Shown one piece after another: positions 57,406-64,000 of a DNA stretch of 64,000 bases. Numbering within the stretch: position 1 is the first letter of the stretch; the number at the start of each line of letters is the position of its first letter. A model generated the notes under the pieces. It worked only from the letters and a program-made list of their open reading frames with translations. It did not search any database and was not told the DNA's origin. The stretch is from Aeromicrobium endophyticum (GTDB taxonomy: Bacteria > Actinomycetota > Actinomycetes > Propionibacteriales > Nocardioidaceae), in assembly GCF_003586285.1 (NCBI RefSeq), contig NZ_QUBR01000001.1, positions 124,001-188,000 of the forward strand, given 5' to 3'. A program made the position numbers and the translations under genes.

Positions 57406-57836
57406 CGCAGGCGGTGCGCACCACACCCCCTCGCACGGCGCGGCGCGATCTGTCCGCCCGCCAGGCGATCGTCGCGGCCTGCCTGGCCATGACGGCCATC
57501 GTGCTGCTCGACCTCATCGACTCGCGCCTCGACCTGCTCTACTCGGTCGGCTTCGTGCTGATCGTCGTCACCGCTCCCCTGGCGGTGGGCGTCCGCCAGA
57601 TGTTCGCCACCGGCGTGCTGCCGTCGGTGCTGCTGATCGCGAGCCTGCTGCTGGTCTGCCTGTTCCAGCCGTCGGCCATCCGCGTCGAGGGCATGGCCGC
57701 CGATGCCGGCACCGCGGCGCGCCTCATCGCCGCGACCCTCGACCACGGGCTGACGCTGGTCGTCGGCCAGGTGCTCGCCCTGGCCGTCATCACCCTGCGC
57801 ATCCTCGGCGACTCCAGGAGTGCGCCCCGCCGCTGA
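57402..57836 (+). CDS. DUF6542 membrane protein
   Basis: A 144-residue protein with four hydrophobic helices beginning after a basic N-terminus (RRDLSARQAIVAAC). Its segments SARQAIVAACLAMTAIVLLD and DLLYSVGFVLIVVTAPLAVG resemble the DUF6542 actinobacterial family, which has no known role. It overlaps rmuC by four bases (ATGA), so translation is coupled, and it converges on the antiporter gene at nine bases. Confidence 0.8.
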   Translation: MTQAVRTTPPRTARRDLSARQAIVAACLAMTAIVLLDLIDSRLDLLYSVGFVLIVVTAPLAVGVRQMFATGVLPSVLLIASLLLVCLFQPSAIRVEGMAADAGTAARLIAATLDHGLTLVVGQVLALAVITLRILGDSRSAPRR

Positions 57837-57845
57837 GCCTCGCGG

Positions 57846-59732
57846 TCAGCCGGTGACCTCGTCGACGAAGCACCAGCGCCAGGCCTCGCCCGGCTCGAAG
57901 CTGCGCATCACCGGGTGGCCGGTCTCCTCGAAGTGACGCGTCGCGTGCTTCTCGACCGACGAGTCGCAGCACCCCACGTGGCCGCACGTCATGCACAGCC
58001 GCAGGTGCACCCAGGTCGACCCGTCGCGCAGGCACTCCTCGCACCCGGTGGGGGTGAGCGGCGGCGGGTACTCGCACGCCACGCGCAGGTGCTCGCACGC
58101 CCCGTCGGGGTCGACGGGCGGACGCAGGTCGGTCTCGCGGTCCGCCGTCGTCTCGTTCTCGGAGAGCCGGTCGAGGATCGACTCCTCGACATCGAGGGCG
58201 TTCATGACGCGCTGGAGGATCGACTGGTCGACGCTGCCCAGGTCGCGGATGCGCAACAGCTCCTCGCGCTCCTGGTGCAGCATGCTGGCTCGCAGCCGGG
58301 AGTACTGGGCGCTCGGGGTCTCGAGGCCACCCAGTCGCTCCCACACCGCGTTGGTGCGGTCGGTCGCACGCTCGCGCAGGCGGTGCATGACGTCGTCGCC
58401 GACCGTCCCGGCGACCTCCTCGTCGAGGTAGGCCTTGCCGGCGTCGGTCACGGCCTGGTAGATCGTCGCCTCCTGCAGGTGGTCCTCGTGGACGTCGGGC
58501 CCCGGCACCTTGAGCACGCGCACGAGCGTCGGGATCGTCAGCCCCTGGATCATCAGCGTGCCGACCGTGACCACGAACGCGATCAGCACCAGCACCTCGC
58601 GCTCGGGCACGTTCGGCGGCAGCAGGAACACCGCTGCGAGCGTCACCACCCCGCGCATGCCCGTCCACGCGACCATGAAGATCGTCTTGGGCTCGGGCCG
58701 TGGCTCGGACGCCGCGATGCGCGGGACGAGCCGCGGCAGGTACGTCGCCGGGAAGACCCAGACGAACCGCAGCACGATGACCGCCGCCAGCACCGCGACG
58801 CACGCGACCGCGATGCGGGTCGCCGAGAGCGTGCTCTGGTCGAGGTCGTTGACGATCGTGCGGATCTGCAGGCCGATCAGCAGGAAGACCGCGTTCTCGA
58901 GGACGTACGAGATCGTCGTCCAGTTGGTGCGCTCGAACAGACGTGACGCACCCGACTGGATGAGCGGCGACTTGTGCCCCAGGATGACGCCGGCCACGAC
59001 CACCGCCAGCACGCCGGACGGCTGCGAGTCGAGCCCCTTGACGTGGATCTCCTCGGCCGGCAGGTAGGCGATCCACGGCGTCAGCAGCGAGACCGCGACA
59101 TCGGTGACCTCGTCCTCGATCAACCGGCGGATGCGGCCCACCACGAACGCGACGAGCAGCCCGATCGCGACACCGCCCGCCGCCGACACGATGAAGCCCG
59201 CGCCGGCCTGCCAGACGCTGACCGTGCCGCCGATCGCGGCGATCGACGTGCGCAGCGTGACGATGGCGGTCGCGTCGTTGACCAGGCTCTCGCCCTCGAG
59301 GATCGTCACCACCTTGCGGGGCAGGCCCACGCGGCGGGCGATGGCGGTGGCGGCGACGGCGTCGGGCGGTGCCACGACCGCGCCGAGGGCGAAGGCCGCC
59401 GCCAACGGCACCCCGAGCAGCCACCACACGAGCAGCCCGACCCCGATCGTCGTGAACAGCACGAGCCCGACGCTCAGCAGGATGATCGGGCGCTTGTTGG
59501 CCCGGAAGTCGATCAGCGACGTGCGGATCGCCGCGGCGTAGAGCAGCGGCGGCAGCAACCCCACCAGGACGATCTCGGGGGTCAGCTCGAAGTCGGGCAC
59601 GAAGGGGGCGTACGACCCGGCGATGCCGACGACGATCAGCACCAGGGGTGCCGACATCCGCGCCTTGGCAGCCAGCGCGCTGACGGCGACCACGATCGCG
59701 AGCAGGGTGACGAGGGTCAGGGCTGTCTCCAC
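57846..59732 (-). CDS. Na+/H+ antiporter (CPA1/NhaP type) with C-terminal UBP-type zinc finger
   Basis: A 628-residue two-part protein. Residues ~1-395 form a CPA1 sodium/proton antiporter with about 12 helices; the transport Asp region is ALGAVVAPPDAVAATAIARR (with the double-Pro NhaP motif) and GESLVNDATAIV (residues ~148-159). A helical cytoplasmic tail follows (~400-540). The last ~90 residues are a UBP-type zinc finger: CEHL, then CEECLRDG, CMTCGHVGCCDSSVEKHAT and HPVMRSFEPGEAWRWCFVDE. In eukaryotes this finger binds ubiquitin C-termini; in bacteria it may sense or bind something else. ATG 59732. Confidence 0.9.
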   Translation of the reverse strand: METALTLVTLLAIVVAVSALAAKARMSAPLVLIVVGIAGSYAPFVPDFELTPEIVLVGLLPPLLYAAAIRTSLIDFRANKRPIILLSVGLVLFTTIGVGLLVWWLLGVPLAAAFALGAVVAPPDAVAATAIARRVGLPRKVVTILEGESLVNDATAIVTLRTSIAAIGGTVSVWQAGAGFIVSAAGGVAIGLLVAFVVGRIRRLIEDEVTDVAVSLLTPWIAYLPAEEIHVKGLDSQPSGVLAVVVAGVILGHKSPLIQSGASRLFERTNWTTISYVLENAVFLLIGLQIRTIVNDLDQSTLSATRIAVACVAVLAAVIVLRFVWVFPATYLPRLVPRIAASEPRPEPKTIFMVAWTGMRGVVTLAAVFLLPPNVPEREVLVLIAFVVTVGTLMIQGLTIPTLVRVLKVPGPDVHEDHLQEATIYQAVTDAGKAYLDEEVAGTVGDDVMHRLRERATDRTNAVWERLGGLETPSAQYSRLRASMLHQEREELLRIRDLGSVDQSILQRVMNALDVEESILDRLSENETTADRETDLRPPVDPDGACEHLRVACEYPPPLTPTGCEECLRDGSTWVHLRLCMTCGHVGCCDSSVEKHATRHFEETGHPVMRSFEPGEAWRWCFVDEVTG

Positions 59733-59822
59733 CCACTCATCATCTCAGGCCGCGACGGCTGGTGGGGCCGCCGTGGACGCCGTACGGTGAGCAGACGCCG
59801 AACGTCTTCCGGGGGGAAGCCC

Positions 59823-61658
59823 ATGATCGAGCCCGTCGTCCAGCAGCACGCACGCCGCACCCGTCTGATCGCCGCCGCCAGCGCGGTCGCCGTCGCCGGA
59901 GCACTGGTGACGGCGAGCCCGCCGAGCGCATCGGCGAAGACCTCCAAGCCGTCGGGGTCCACCGCCCGCGGCACCGGTGGCGCGGTGTCGTCGGTCGACG
60001 TCAACGCCAGCCGCATCGGCCGCGAGGTGCTCGCCCAGGGCGGCAACGCGGCCGATGCCGCGGTCGCCATGGCATCGGGCCTCGGCGTCTCGGAGCCCTA
60101 CAGCGCCGGCATCGGCGGAGGCGGCTACTTCGTCTACTTCGACGCCAAGACCAAGAAGGTCAGCACGATCGACGGTCGCGAGACCGCGCCGGCCGGCATC
60201 CGCGCCAACGCCTTCAACGACCCGGCGACGGGCAAGCCGTACCCGTTCACGCCCCAGCTCGTGTCGTCAGGCGTGGCGGTCGGCGTGCCCGGCACGGTCG
60301 CCACCTGGGACGCCGCGCTCGAGCGGTTCGGCACCCGGTCGCTCAAGCAGACGCTCAAGCCGTCGATCGCCCTGGCCCGCAAGGGCTTCAAGGTCGACAA
60401 GACGTTCCGCGACCAGACCCTCGACAACGCCGAGCGGTTCGCCGCGTTCCCCGACACCGCCAAGCTCTTCCTGCCCGGCGGAGACGCCCCGAAGGTCGGC
60501 ACCCGCTTCCGCAACCCCGAGCTGGCGCGCACGCTGACGTCCATCGCGGACAAGGGCCCGAAGGCGTTCTACCGCGGCCCGCTCGCCCGCGAGATCTCCA
60601 GCGTCGTGCGGGCACCGCGCAAGGCCCCCAGCTCCACGCTGCCCGCTCCCGCCGGCACGCTGTCGACCAAGGACCTCGCCGGCTACCGCGTCCGCCACCA
60701 GAAGCCGACCCGCGTGCGCTACCGCGGGCTCGACGTCTACGGCATGGCGCCCTCGTCGTCGGGTGGGACGTCGGTGGGCGAGGCGCTCAACATCCTCGAG
60801 ACCTACCGTCTGGGCGGCGGCAAGCGCACCGCCCGCAGCCTGCACCTCTACCTCGAGGCGTCGGCTCGCGCGTTCGCCGACCGGGCCGCGTACGTCGGCG
60901 ACCCGCGGCTGACCAAGGTGCCGACCAAGCGCCTGACCTCGCAGCGCTTCGCCAACTCCCGCCGCTGCACGATCGACGACGAGAAGGCCGCGCCCCGTCC
61001 CGTCGCGGCCGGCGCGCTGCGCGGACGCGGCTGCGCCACCGTCACGAGCCAGGCCAAGCCCGACACCGAGAACATCTCGACGACGCACCTGTCGGTCGTC
61101 GACCGGTGGGGCAATGCCGCGGCCTACACGCTGACGATCGAGCAGACCGGCGGATCGGGCATGACGGTGCCGGGTCGCGGCTTCCTGCTCAACAACGAGC
61201 TGACCGACTTCACCGCCGTGTACGACCGCAACGACCCCAACCGCATCTCTCCCGGCAAGCGTCCCCGCTCGTCGATGGCGCCGACCATCGTCACCAAGGA
61301 CGGCAAGGTCCGGCTCGTCGTCGGCTCCCCCGGCGGCGCGACGATCATCACGACGGTGCTGCAGATCCTGGTCAACCGGATCGACCTCGGCATGAGCCTG
61401 CCCCGGGCCGTCGCCGCACCCCGCGCGTCGCAGCGCAACGTGGCGGCGACGCCCGCCGAGCCGGCCTTCATCGCCAGGTACGGCAAGGCGCTCGCGCGGT
61501 TCGGTCAGCAGCTGACCCCGTCGGGCGACACGTTCACGTCGGCCGCCGAGATCGGCGCCGCGGCCACCGTCGAGGTGGGGCGCGACGGACGGATGACGGC
61601 CGTCGCCGAGCCCGAGCGCCGCGGCGGCGGCAGCGCCATGGTGGTCAGGCGCCGCTGA
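59823..61658 (+). CDS. ggt: secreted gamma-glutamyltransferase
   Basis: A 611-residue self-processing N-terminal-nucleophile hydrolase. The signal peptide at residues ~1-40 ([16 protein letters not shown], cleavage after ASA) directs export. The autoprocessing site is [11 protein letters not shown] with the nucleophile Thr420, which becomes the N-terminus of the small subunit. [20 protein letters not shown] and [13 protein letters not shown] are the small-subunit segments, and the large subunit begins with [20 protein letters not shown]. It cleaves extracellular glutathione and gamma-glutamyl peptides. ATG 59823, preceded by a GGGGGGAAG site. Its stop overlaps the adenosine deaminase stop by 14 bases. 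Confidence 0.93.
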   Translation: MIEPVVQQHARRTRLIAAASAVAVAGALVTASPPSASAKTSKPSGSTARGTGGAVSSVDVNASRIGREVLAQGGNAADAAVAMASGLGVSEPYSAGIGGGGYFVYFDAKTKKVSTIDGRETAPAGIRANAFNDPATGKPYPFTPQLVSSGVAVGVPGTVATWDAALERFGTRSLKQTLKPSIALARKGFKVDKTFRDQTLDNAERFAAFPDTAKLFLPGGDAPKVGTRFRNPELARTLTSIADKGPKAFYRGPLAREISSVVRAPRKAPSSTLPAPAGTLSTKDLAGYRVRHQKPTRVRYRGLDVYGMAPSSSGGTSVGEALNILETYRLGGGKRTARSLHLYLEASARAFADRAAYVGDPRLTKVPTKRLTSQRFANSRRCTIDDEKAAPRPVAAGALRGRGCATVTSQAKPDTENISTTHLSVVDRWGNAAAYTLTIEQTGGSGMTVPGRGFLLNNELTDFTAVYDRNDPNRISPGKRPRSSMAPTIVTKDGKVRLVVGSPGGATIITTVLQILVNRIDLGMSLPRAVAAPRASQRNVAATPAEPAFIARYGKALARFGQQLTPSGDTFTSAAEIGAAATVEVGRDGRMTAVAEPERRGGGSAMVVRRR

Positions 61659-62754
61659 CCCCCGGGGTCGAGGCGAGTGCCGCGTAGGCGGGCTTGATGA
61701 CGTCGTTGATCAGGGCCAGTCGCTGGTCGAACGGCAGGAAGGCGCTCTTCATGGCGTTGATCGTGAACCAGCGGATGTCGTCGAGGTCGTAGCCGAAGGC
61801 GTCGACGAGCAGCTCGAACTCGCGCGTCATCGACGTGCCGCTCATGAGGCGGTTGTCGCAGTTGACCGTGACGCGGAAGCCGAGGTCCTTGAGCCTGCCG
61901 ATCGGGTGGTCGGCGATCGAGGTCATGCCGGGCACCGCGTGCGTCTGCAGGTTGGACGACGGGCACATCTCGAGCGGGATGCGCCGGTCGCGGATGTAGG
62001 CCGCGAGGTCGCCGAGGACGGGCCCGCCCGGAGCGTCCCAGTCGATGTCGTCGACGATGCGGACGCCGTGGCCGAGACGCTCGGCACCGCACCGCTGGAT
62101 GGCCTGCCAGATGGACGGCAGCCCGAACGCCTCGCCCGCGTGGATCGTGAAGTGCGCGTTCTCGCGCCGCAGGTACTCGAACGCCTCGAGGTGCAGGATC
62201 GGCGGGAAGCCGTCCTCGGCACCGGCGATGTCGAAGCCCGCGACGCCGCGTGAGCGGTACTCGACGGCGATCTCGGCGATCTCCATGCCGCGCTTGGCGT
62301 GCCGCATCGCCGTGAGCAGCTGGCCCACCACGATGGGGTGACCCAGCGACTCGGCCTCGGCGCGGCCCGCGTCGATGCCGGCCTGGACGGCCTCGACGGC
62401 CTCGCGCAGCGAGAGGCCGGCCGACTGGTGCTGCTCGGGCGCCCAGCGCAGCTCGGCGTAGACACACCCATCGGTGGCCAGGTCGACAACCGACTCCCGG
62501 GCCACGCGTGCGAGGTCCTCGGGCCGCTGCATCACCGCGACGGTGTGGACGAAGGTCTCCAGGTAGCGCACCAGCGAGCCCGAGCTGGACGCCTCCTCGA
62601 ACCACGCACCGAGCGCCTCGGCCCCCTCGGCCGGCAGGTCGTGACCGATCTCGTCGGCGATGTCGACGATCGTGGCGGGACGGACTCCACCGTCGAGGTG
62701 CTCGTGGAGCGCGACCTTGGGGGCACGGGCGATCTGTTCGGTGGTGAGAGTCAT
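61645..62754 (-). CDS. add: adenosine deaminase
   Basis: A 369-residue metal-dependent purine-nucleoside deaminase. The zinc ligands and catalytic residues are in HEHLDGG (residues ~17-23), HAGEAFG (~206-212), LGHGVRI and CPSSNLQT. This is the full ADA domain. It converts adenosine and deoxyadenosine to inosine and deoxyinosine in nucleoside salvage. I chose the ATG at 62754 because the family start is [18 protein letters not shown]; a longer frame upstream overlaps the LacI promoter. It is divergent from lacI-pfkB, whose products may act on related sugars. Confidence 0.93.
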   Translation of the reverse strand: MTLTTEQIARAPKVALHEHLDGGVRPATIVDIADEIGHDLPAEGAEALGAWFEEASSSGSLVRYLETFVHTVAVMQRPEDLARVARESVVDLATDGCVYAELRWAPEQHQSAGLSLREAVEAVQAGIDAGRAEAESLGHPIVVGQLLTAMRHAKRGMEIAEIAVEYRSRGVAGFDIAGAEDGFPPILHLEAFEYLRRENAHFTIHAGEAFGLPSIWQAIQRCGAERLGHGVRIVDDIDWDAPGGPVLGDLAAYIRDRRIPLEMCPSSNLQTHAVPGMTSIADHPIGRLKDLGFRVTVNCDNRLMSGTSMTREFELLVDAFGYDLDDIRWFTINAMKSAFLPFDQRLALINDVIKPAYAALASTPGVSGA

Positions 62755-62791
62755 CGGGCCATCGTGGCACGGCGTGGTGACAGGCCCAGGC

Positions 62792-62820
62792 TTGACTCCT
62801 CGCGATCTTGTGACTACGGT
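62792..62820 (+). promoter_or_regulatory. sigma-70-like promoter of the lacI-pfkB operon
   Basis: -35 TTGACT (62792-62797), a 17-base spacer and -10 TACGGT (62815-62820). Its -10 is inside the palindrome GTGAC-TACG-GTCAC (62810-62823). Transcription would start near 62827, about 38 bases before the ATG of the LacI gene, within the first operator copy. Confidence 0.65.
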
Positions 62821-62853
62821 CACTGTCATCGATAACACTGGTATCGATAACAG
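62810..62853. promoter_or_regulatory. tandem LacI-type operators and an extra palindrome
   Basis: Three overlapping palindromes. GTGAC-TACG-GTCAC is at 62810-62823. CTGTCATCGATAACAC is at 62823-62838 and CTGGTATCGATAACAG at 62838-62853; both share the ATCGATAACA core and are direct repeats 15 bases apart. The second is a near-perfect palindrome around TATCGATA, a typical LacI/GalR operator with central CG. Their position over the -10 and start of transcription fits autorepression by the LacI protein; the GTGAC palindrome may serve another regulator. Confidence 0.7.
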
Positions 62854-62864
62854 TTGAGGGAGAC

Positions 62865-63899
62865 ATGACCAACATCCAAGACGTGGCCAAGGCCGCAGGC
62901 GTCTCGACGGCATCGGTGACCCGCTACCTCGCGGGCCAGACCATCCGTCGCGCCGACGCGGTGAAGCAGGCGATCGACGAGCTCGGCTACCGGCCCAGCC
63001 ACGTCGCGCGCAGCCTCAAGACCGGCCGCCACGACTCGATCGGCGTCATCGTGCCCGACATCTCGAACCCGTTCTTCGCCGCCCTCGTCAAGGGCGTCGA
63101 GCGGGAGATGCGGCCCCACGGCATGCAGGTCATCCTCGGCAACAGCGACGAGGACGCCGGCCGCGAGGAGGCCCTCGTCCGCGAGCTCTCCCAGCGCACC
63201 GACGGCATCATCATGGCGCCGCTCACCGAGAACGACGAGATCCCCCTCGCGCTGATGAAGACCGGCATCGCCCTGGTGTTCGTCGACCGCGACATCTCGT
63301 CGGGCCCCGACGTCGACCGCGTGCTGGTCGACAACGCCTCCGGCGTCCGTCAGGCCGTCGACCACCTGGTCGGTCTGGGCCACACGCGCATCGCCGCGAT
63401 CAGCGGACCGCTCGACTCGACCCCGGGCCGCATGCGCCACGAGGCCCTGCTGAGCAGCTTCGAGCACCACGGCATCGCCGCCGACGACTCGCTGCTGCGC
63501 ATCGGCGACTTCCGCGAGGCCAGCGGACGCGCCGCGATCCAGGAGATCTGGGCCGCTCCGCAGCGTCCGACCGCGGTGTTCGTGGCCAACAACCTGATGA
63601 CCACCGGCGCCCTGACGGCCCTGATGGAGATGGGTGTGCGAGTGCCGTCCGACCTGTCGGTCGTGGGCTTCGACGACCTGCCGCTCGCTGCCCTGCTCGA
63701 CCCGCCGCTGACCGTCATCGCGCGCCCCGACGTCGACCAAGGCGCCGCGGCCGCACGCCTGCTCGTCGAGCGCCTCGGCGAGCCGGGCCAGCCCTCCCCC
63801 GCACCCCACCCGACCCAGAGCCTCGTCCTGCCGGTCGAGCTCGTGGTCCGCGGCTCCACCATCGCCGCCCCCGCCCTCCCGGAAGGTTCCCCCGCATGA
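62865..63899 (+). CDS. LacI-family transcriptional regulator
   Basis: A 344-residue LacI/GalR repressor. The DNA-binding domain is at residues ~3-60: [20 protein letters not shown] is the helix-turn-helix and hinge, with [20 protein letters not shown] behind it. The remaining ~280 residues are a periplasmic-binding-protein-like effector domain ([40 protein letters not shown]). The effector is likely a pentose or nucleoside, judging by the PfkB kinase encoded next. ATG 62865 after AGGGAG. It overlaps pfkB by ATGA. Confidence 0.93.
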   Translation: MTNIQDVAKAAGVSTASVTRYLAGQTIRRADAVKQAIDELGYRPSHVARSLKTGRHDSIGVIVPDISNPFFAALVKGVEREMRPHGMQVILGNSDEDAGREEALVRELSQRTDGIIMAPLTENDEIPLALMKTGIALVFVDRDISSGPDVDRVLVDNASGVRQAVDHLVGLGHTRIAAISGPLDSTPGRMRHEALLSSFEHHGIAADDSLLRIGDFREASGRAAIQEIWAAPQRPTAVFVANNLMTTGALTALMEMGVRVPSDLSVVGFDDLPLAALLDPPLTVIARPDVDQGAAAARLLVERLGEPGQPSPAPHPTQSLVLPVELVVRGSTIAAPALPEGSPA

Positions 63900-64000
63900 C
63901 CCCCGCTCCCCTCACGCCACGCCCCGCCGGCGTCCTCGTCATCGGCAGCATCACGGCCGACGTCACGTCGTTCTCCCAGCGCCTGCCCCACCCCGGCGAG
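63896..64000 (+). CDS. PfkB-family carbohydrate kinase (ribokinase type), truncated by window end
   Basis: Only the first 35 codons are present. GVLVIGSITADVTSFSQRLP is the N-terminal PfkB signature: the G-S-x-x-x-D segment binds the sugar hydroxyls, and RLPHPGE matches the ribokinase-type RLPxPGE. The ATG at 63896 overlaps the LacI gene by ATGA. As the gene next to a LacI regulator, it is probably a ribokinase or other sugar/nucleoside kinase. Confidence 0.85.
   Translation, partial: MTPAPLTPRPAGVLVIGSITADVTSFSQRLPHPGE

Noticed and set aside
1-64000. tRNA, rRNA, riboswitch, prophage or transposon genes
   Set aside because: I looked in the gaps between genes for cloverleaf, ribosomal or transposase signals and found none I could support; the long gaps are explained by gene remnants and promoters.

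Overview
The window is chromosomal DNA of a high-GC Gram-positive bacterium. Almost every gene is flagged by strong G/C third-position bias, GTG starts are common, and many neighbours overlap by ATGA or GTGA. Family content points to Actinomycetota, most likely a Nocardioidaceae-type organism: a PolA-like exonuclease/polymerase without the 5' nuclease, a DUF222/13E12-type HNH nuclease, a MhuD-like haem monooxygenase, DUF6542 and DUF6159 proteins, and a very large Sec-secreted RTX-repeat protein. This taxonomic placement is inference. I found no tRNA, rRNA, CRISPR array, integrase, transposase or phage structural gene.

Layout. 0-9.6 kb: end of an SNF2-type helicase, RNase HI, DUF2200, an HNH nuclease, a beta-hydroxyacid-dehydrogenase-like enzyme, an MFS transporter with a membrane-anchored partner, the exonuclease/polymerase, and a TetR repressor with a DHA2 exporter behind a clear operator. 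9.6-21.7 kb: a two-gene secreted-protein operon on the minus strand, an Ig-like protein followed by a 3404-residue RTX protein, ended by a perfect bidirectional terminator. 21.9-29.1 kb: small enzymes and regulators (GNAT, RidA/HxlR pair, a condensation-domain/GNAT fusion, an alpha/beta hydrolase, YunG-like, pentapeptide repeat, membrane proteins). 29.2-33.5 kb: an accessory stretch with two disrupted secreted-protein genes, a DUF222 HNH nuclease and a NERD protein.

33.5-45.25 kb is the most coherent system: an amino-acid uptake and degradation locus. On the minus strand an eight-gene operon runs aldehyde dehydrogenase, class-III aminotransferase, ABC ATPase, two permeases, binding protein, Glu/Leu/Phe/Val dehydrogenase, EamA transporter. 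Divergently, on the plus strand, come a GntR regulator with a soluble Cache-domain protein, then an FAD amine/amino-acid oxidase-like enzyme and a metallo-beta-lactamase-fold protein. A near-identical 22-bp motif sits in the promoters of the minus-strand operon and of the FAD-oxidase unit, and a weaker copy lies at the far end of the locus. This suggests one regulator, probably the GntR protein, controls both arms. The substrate is not readable from sequence.

45.2-51.3 kb: remnants of a thiolase and a dihydrofolate-reductase-like gene, an ArsR/SRPBCC pair, a small zinc-ligand protein, and a block of unrecognised genes including one frameshifted. 51.3-64 kb: an alpha/beta hydrolase flanked by two copies of a tandem palindromic element, then housekeeping-type genes (ychF, rmuC, a Na+/H+ antiporter carrying a UBP-type zinc finger, secreted gamma-glutamyltransferase, adenosine deaminase). 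The window ends inside a LacI-PfkB operon with well-defined promoter and operator sites, which suggests sugar or nucleoside use. No uncoded stretch over 300 bases remains except those occupied by the gene remnants listed.
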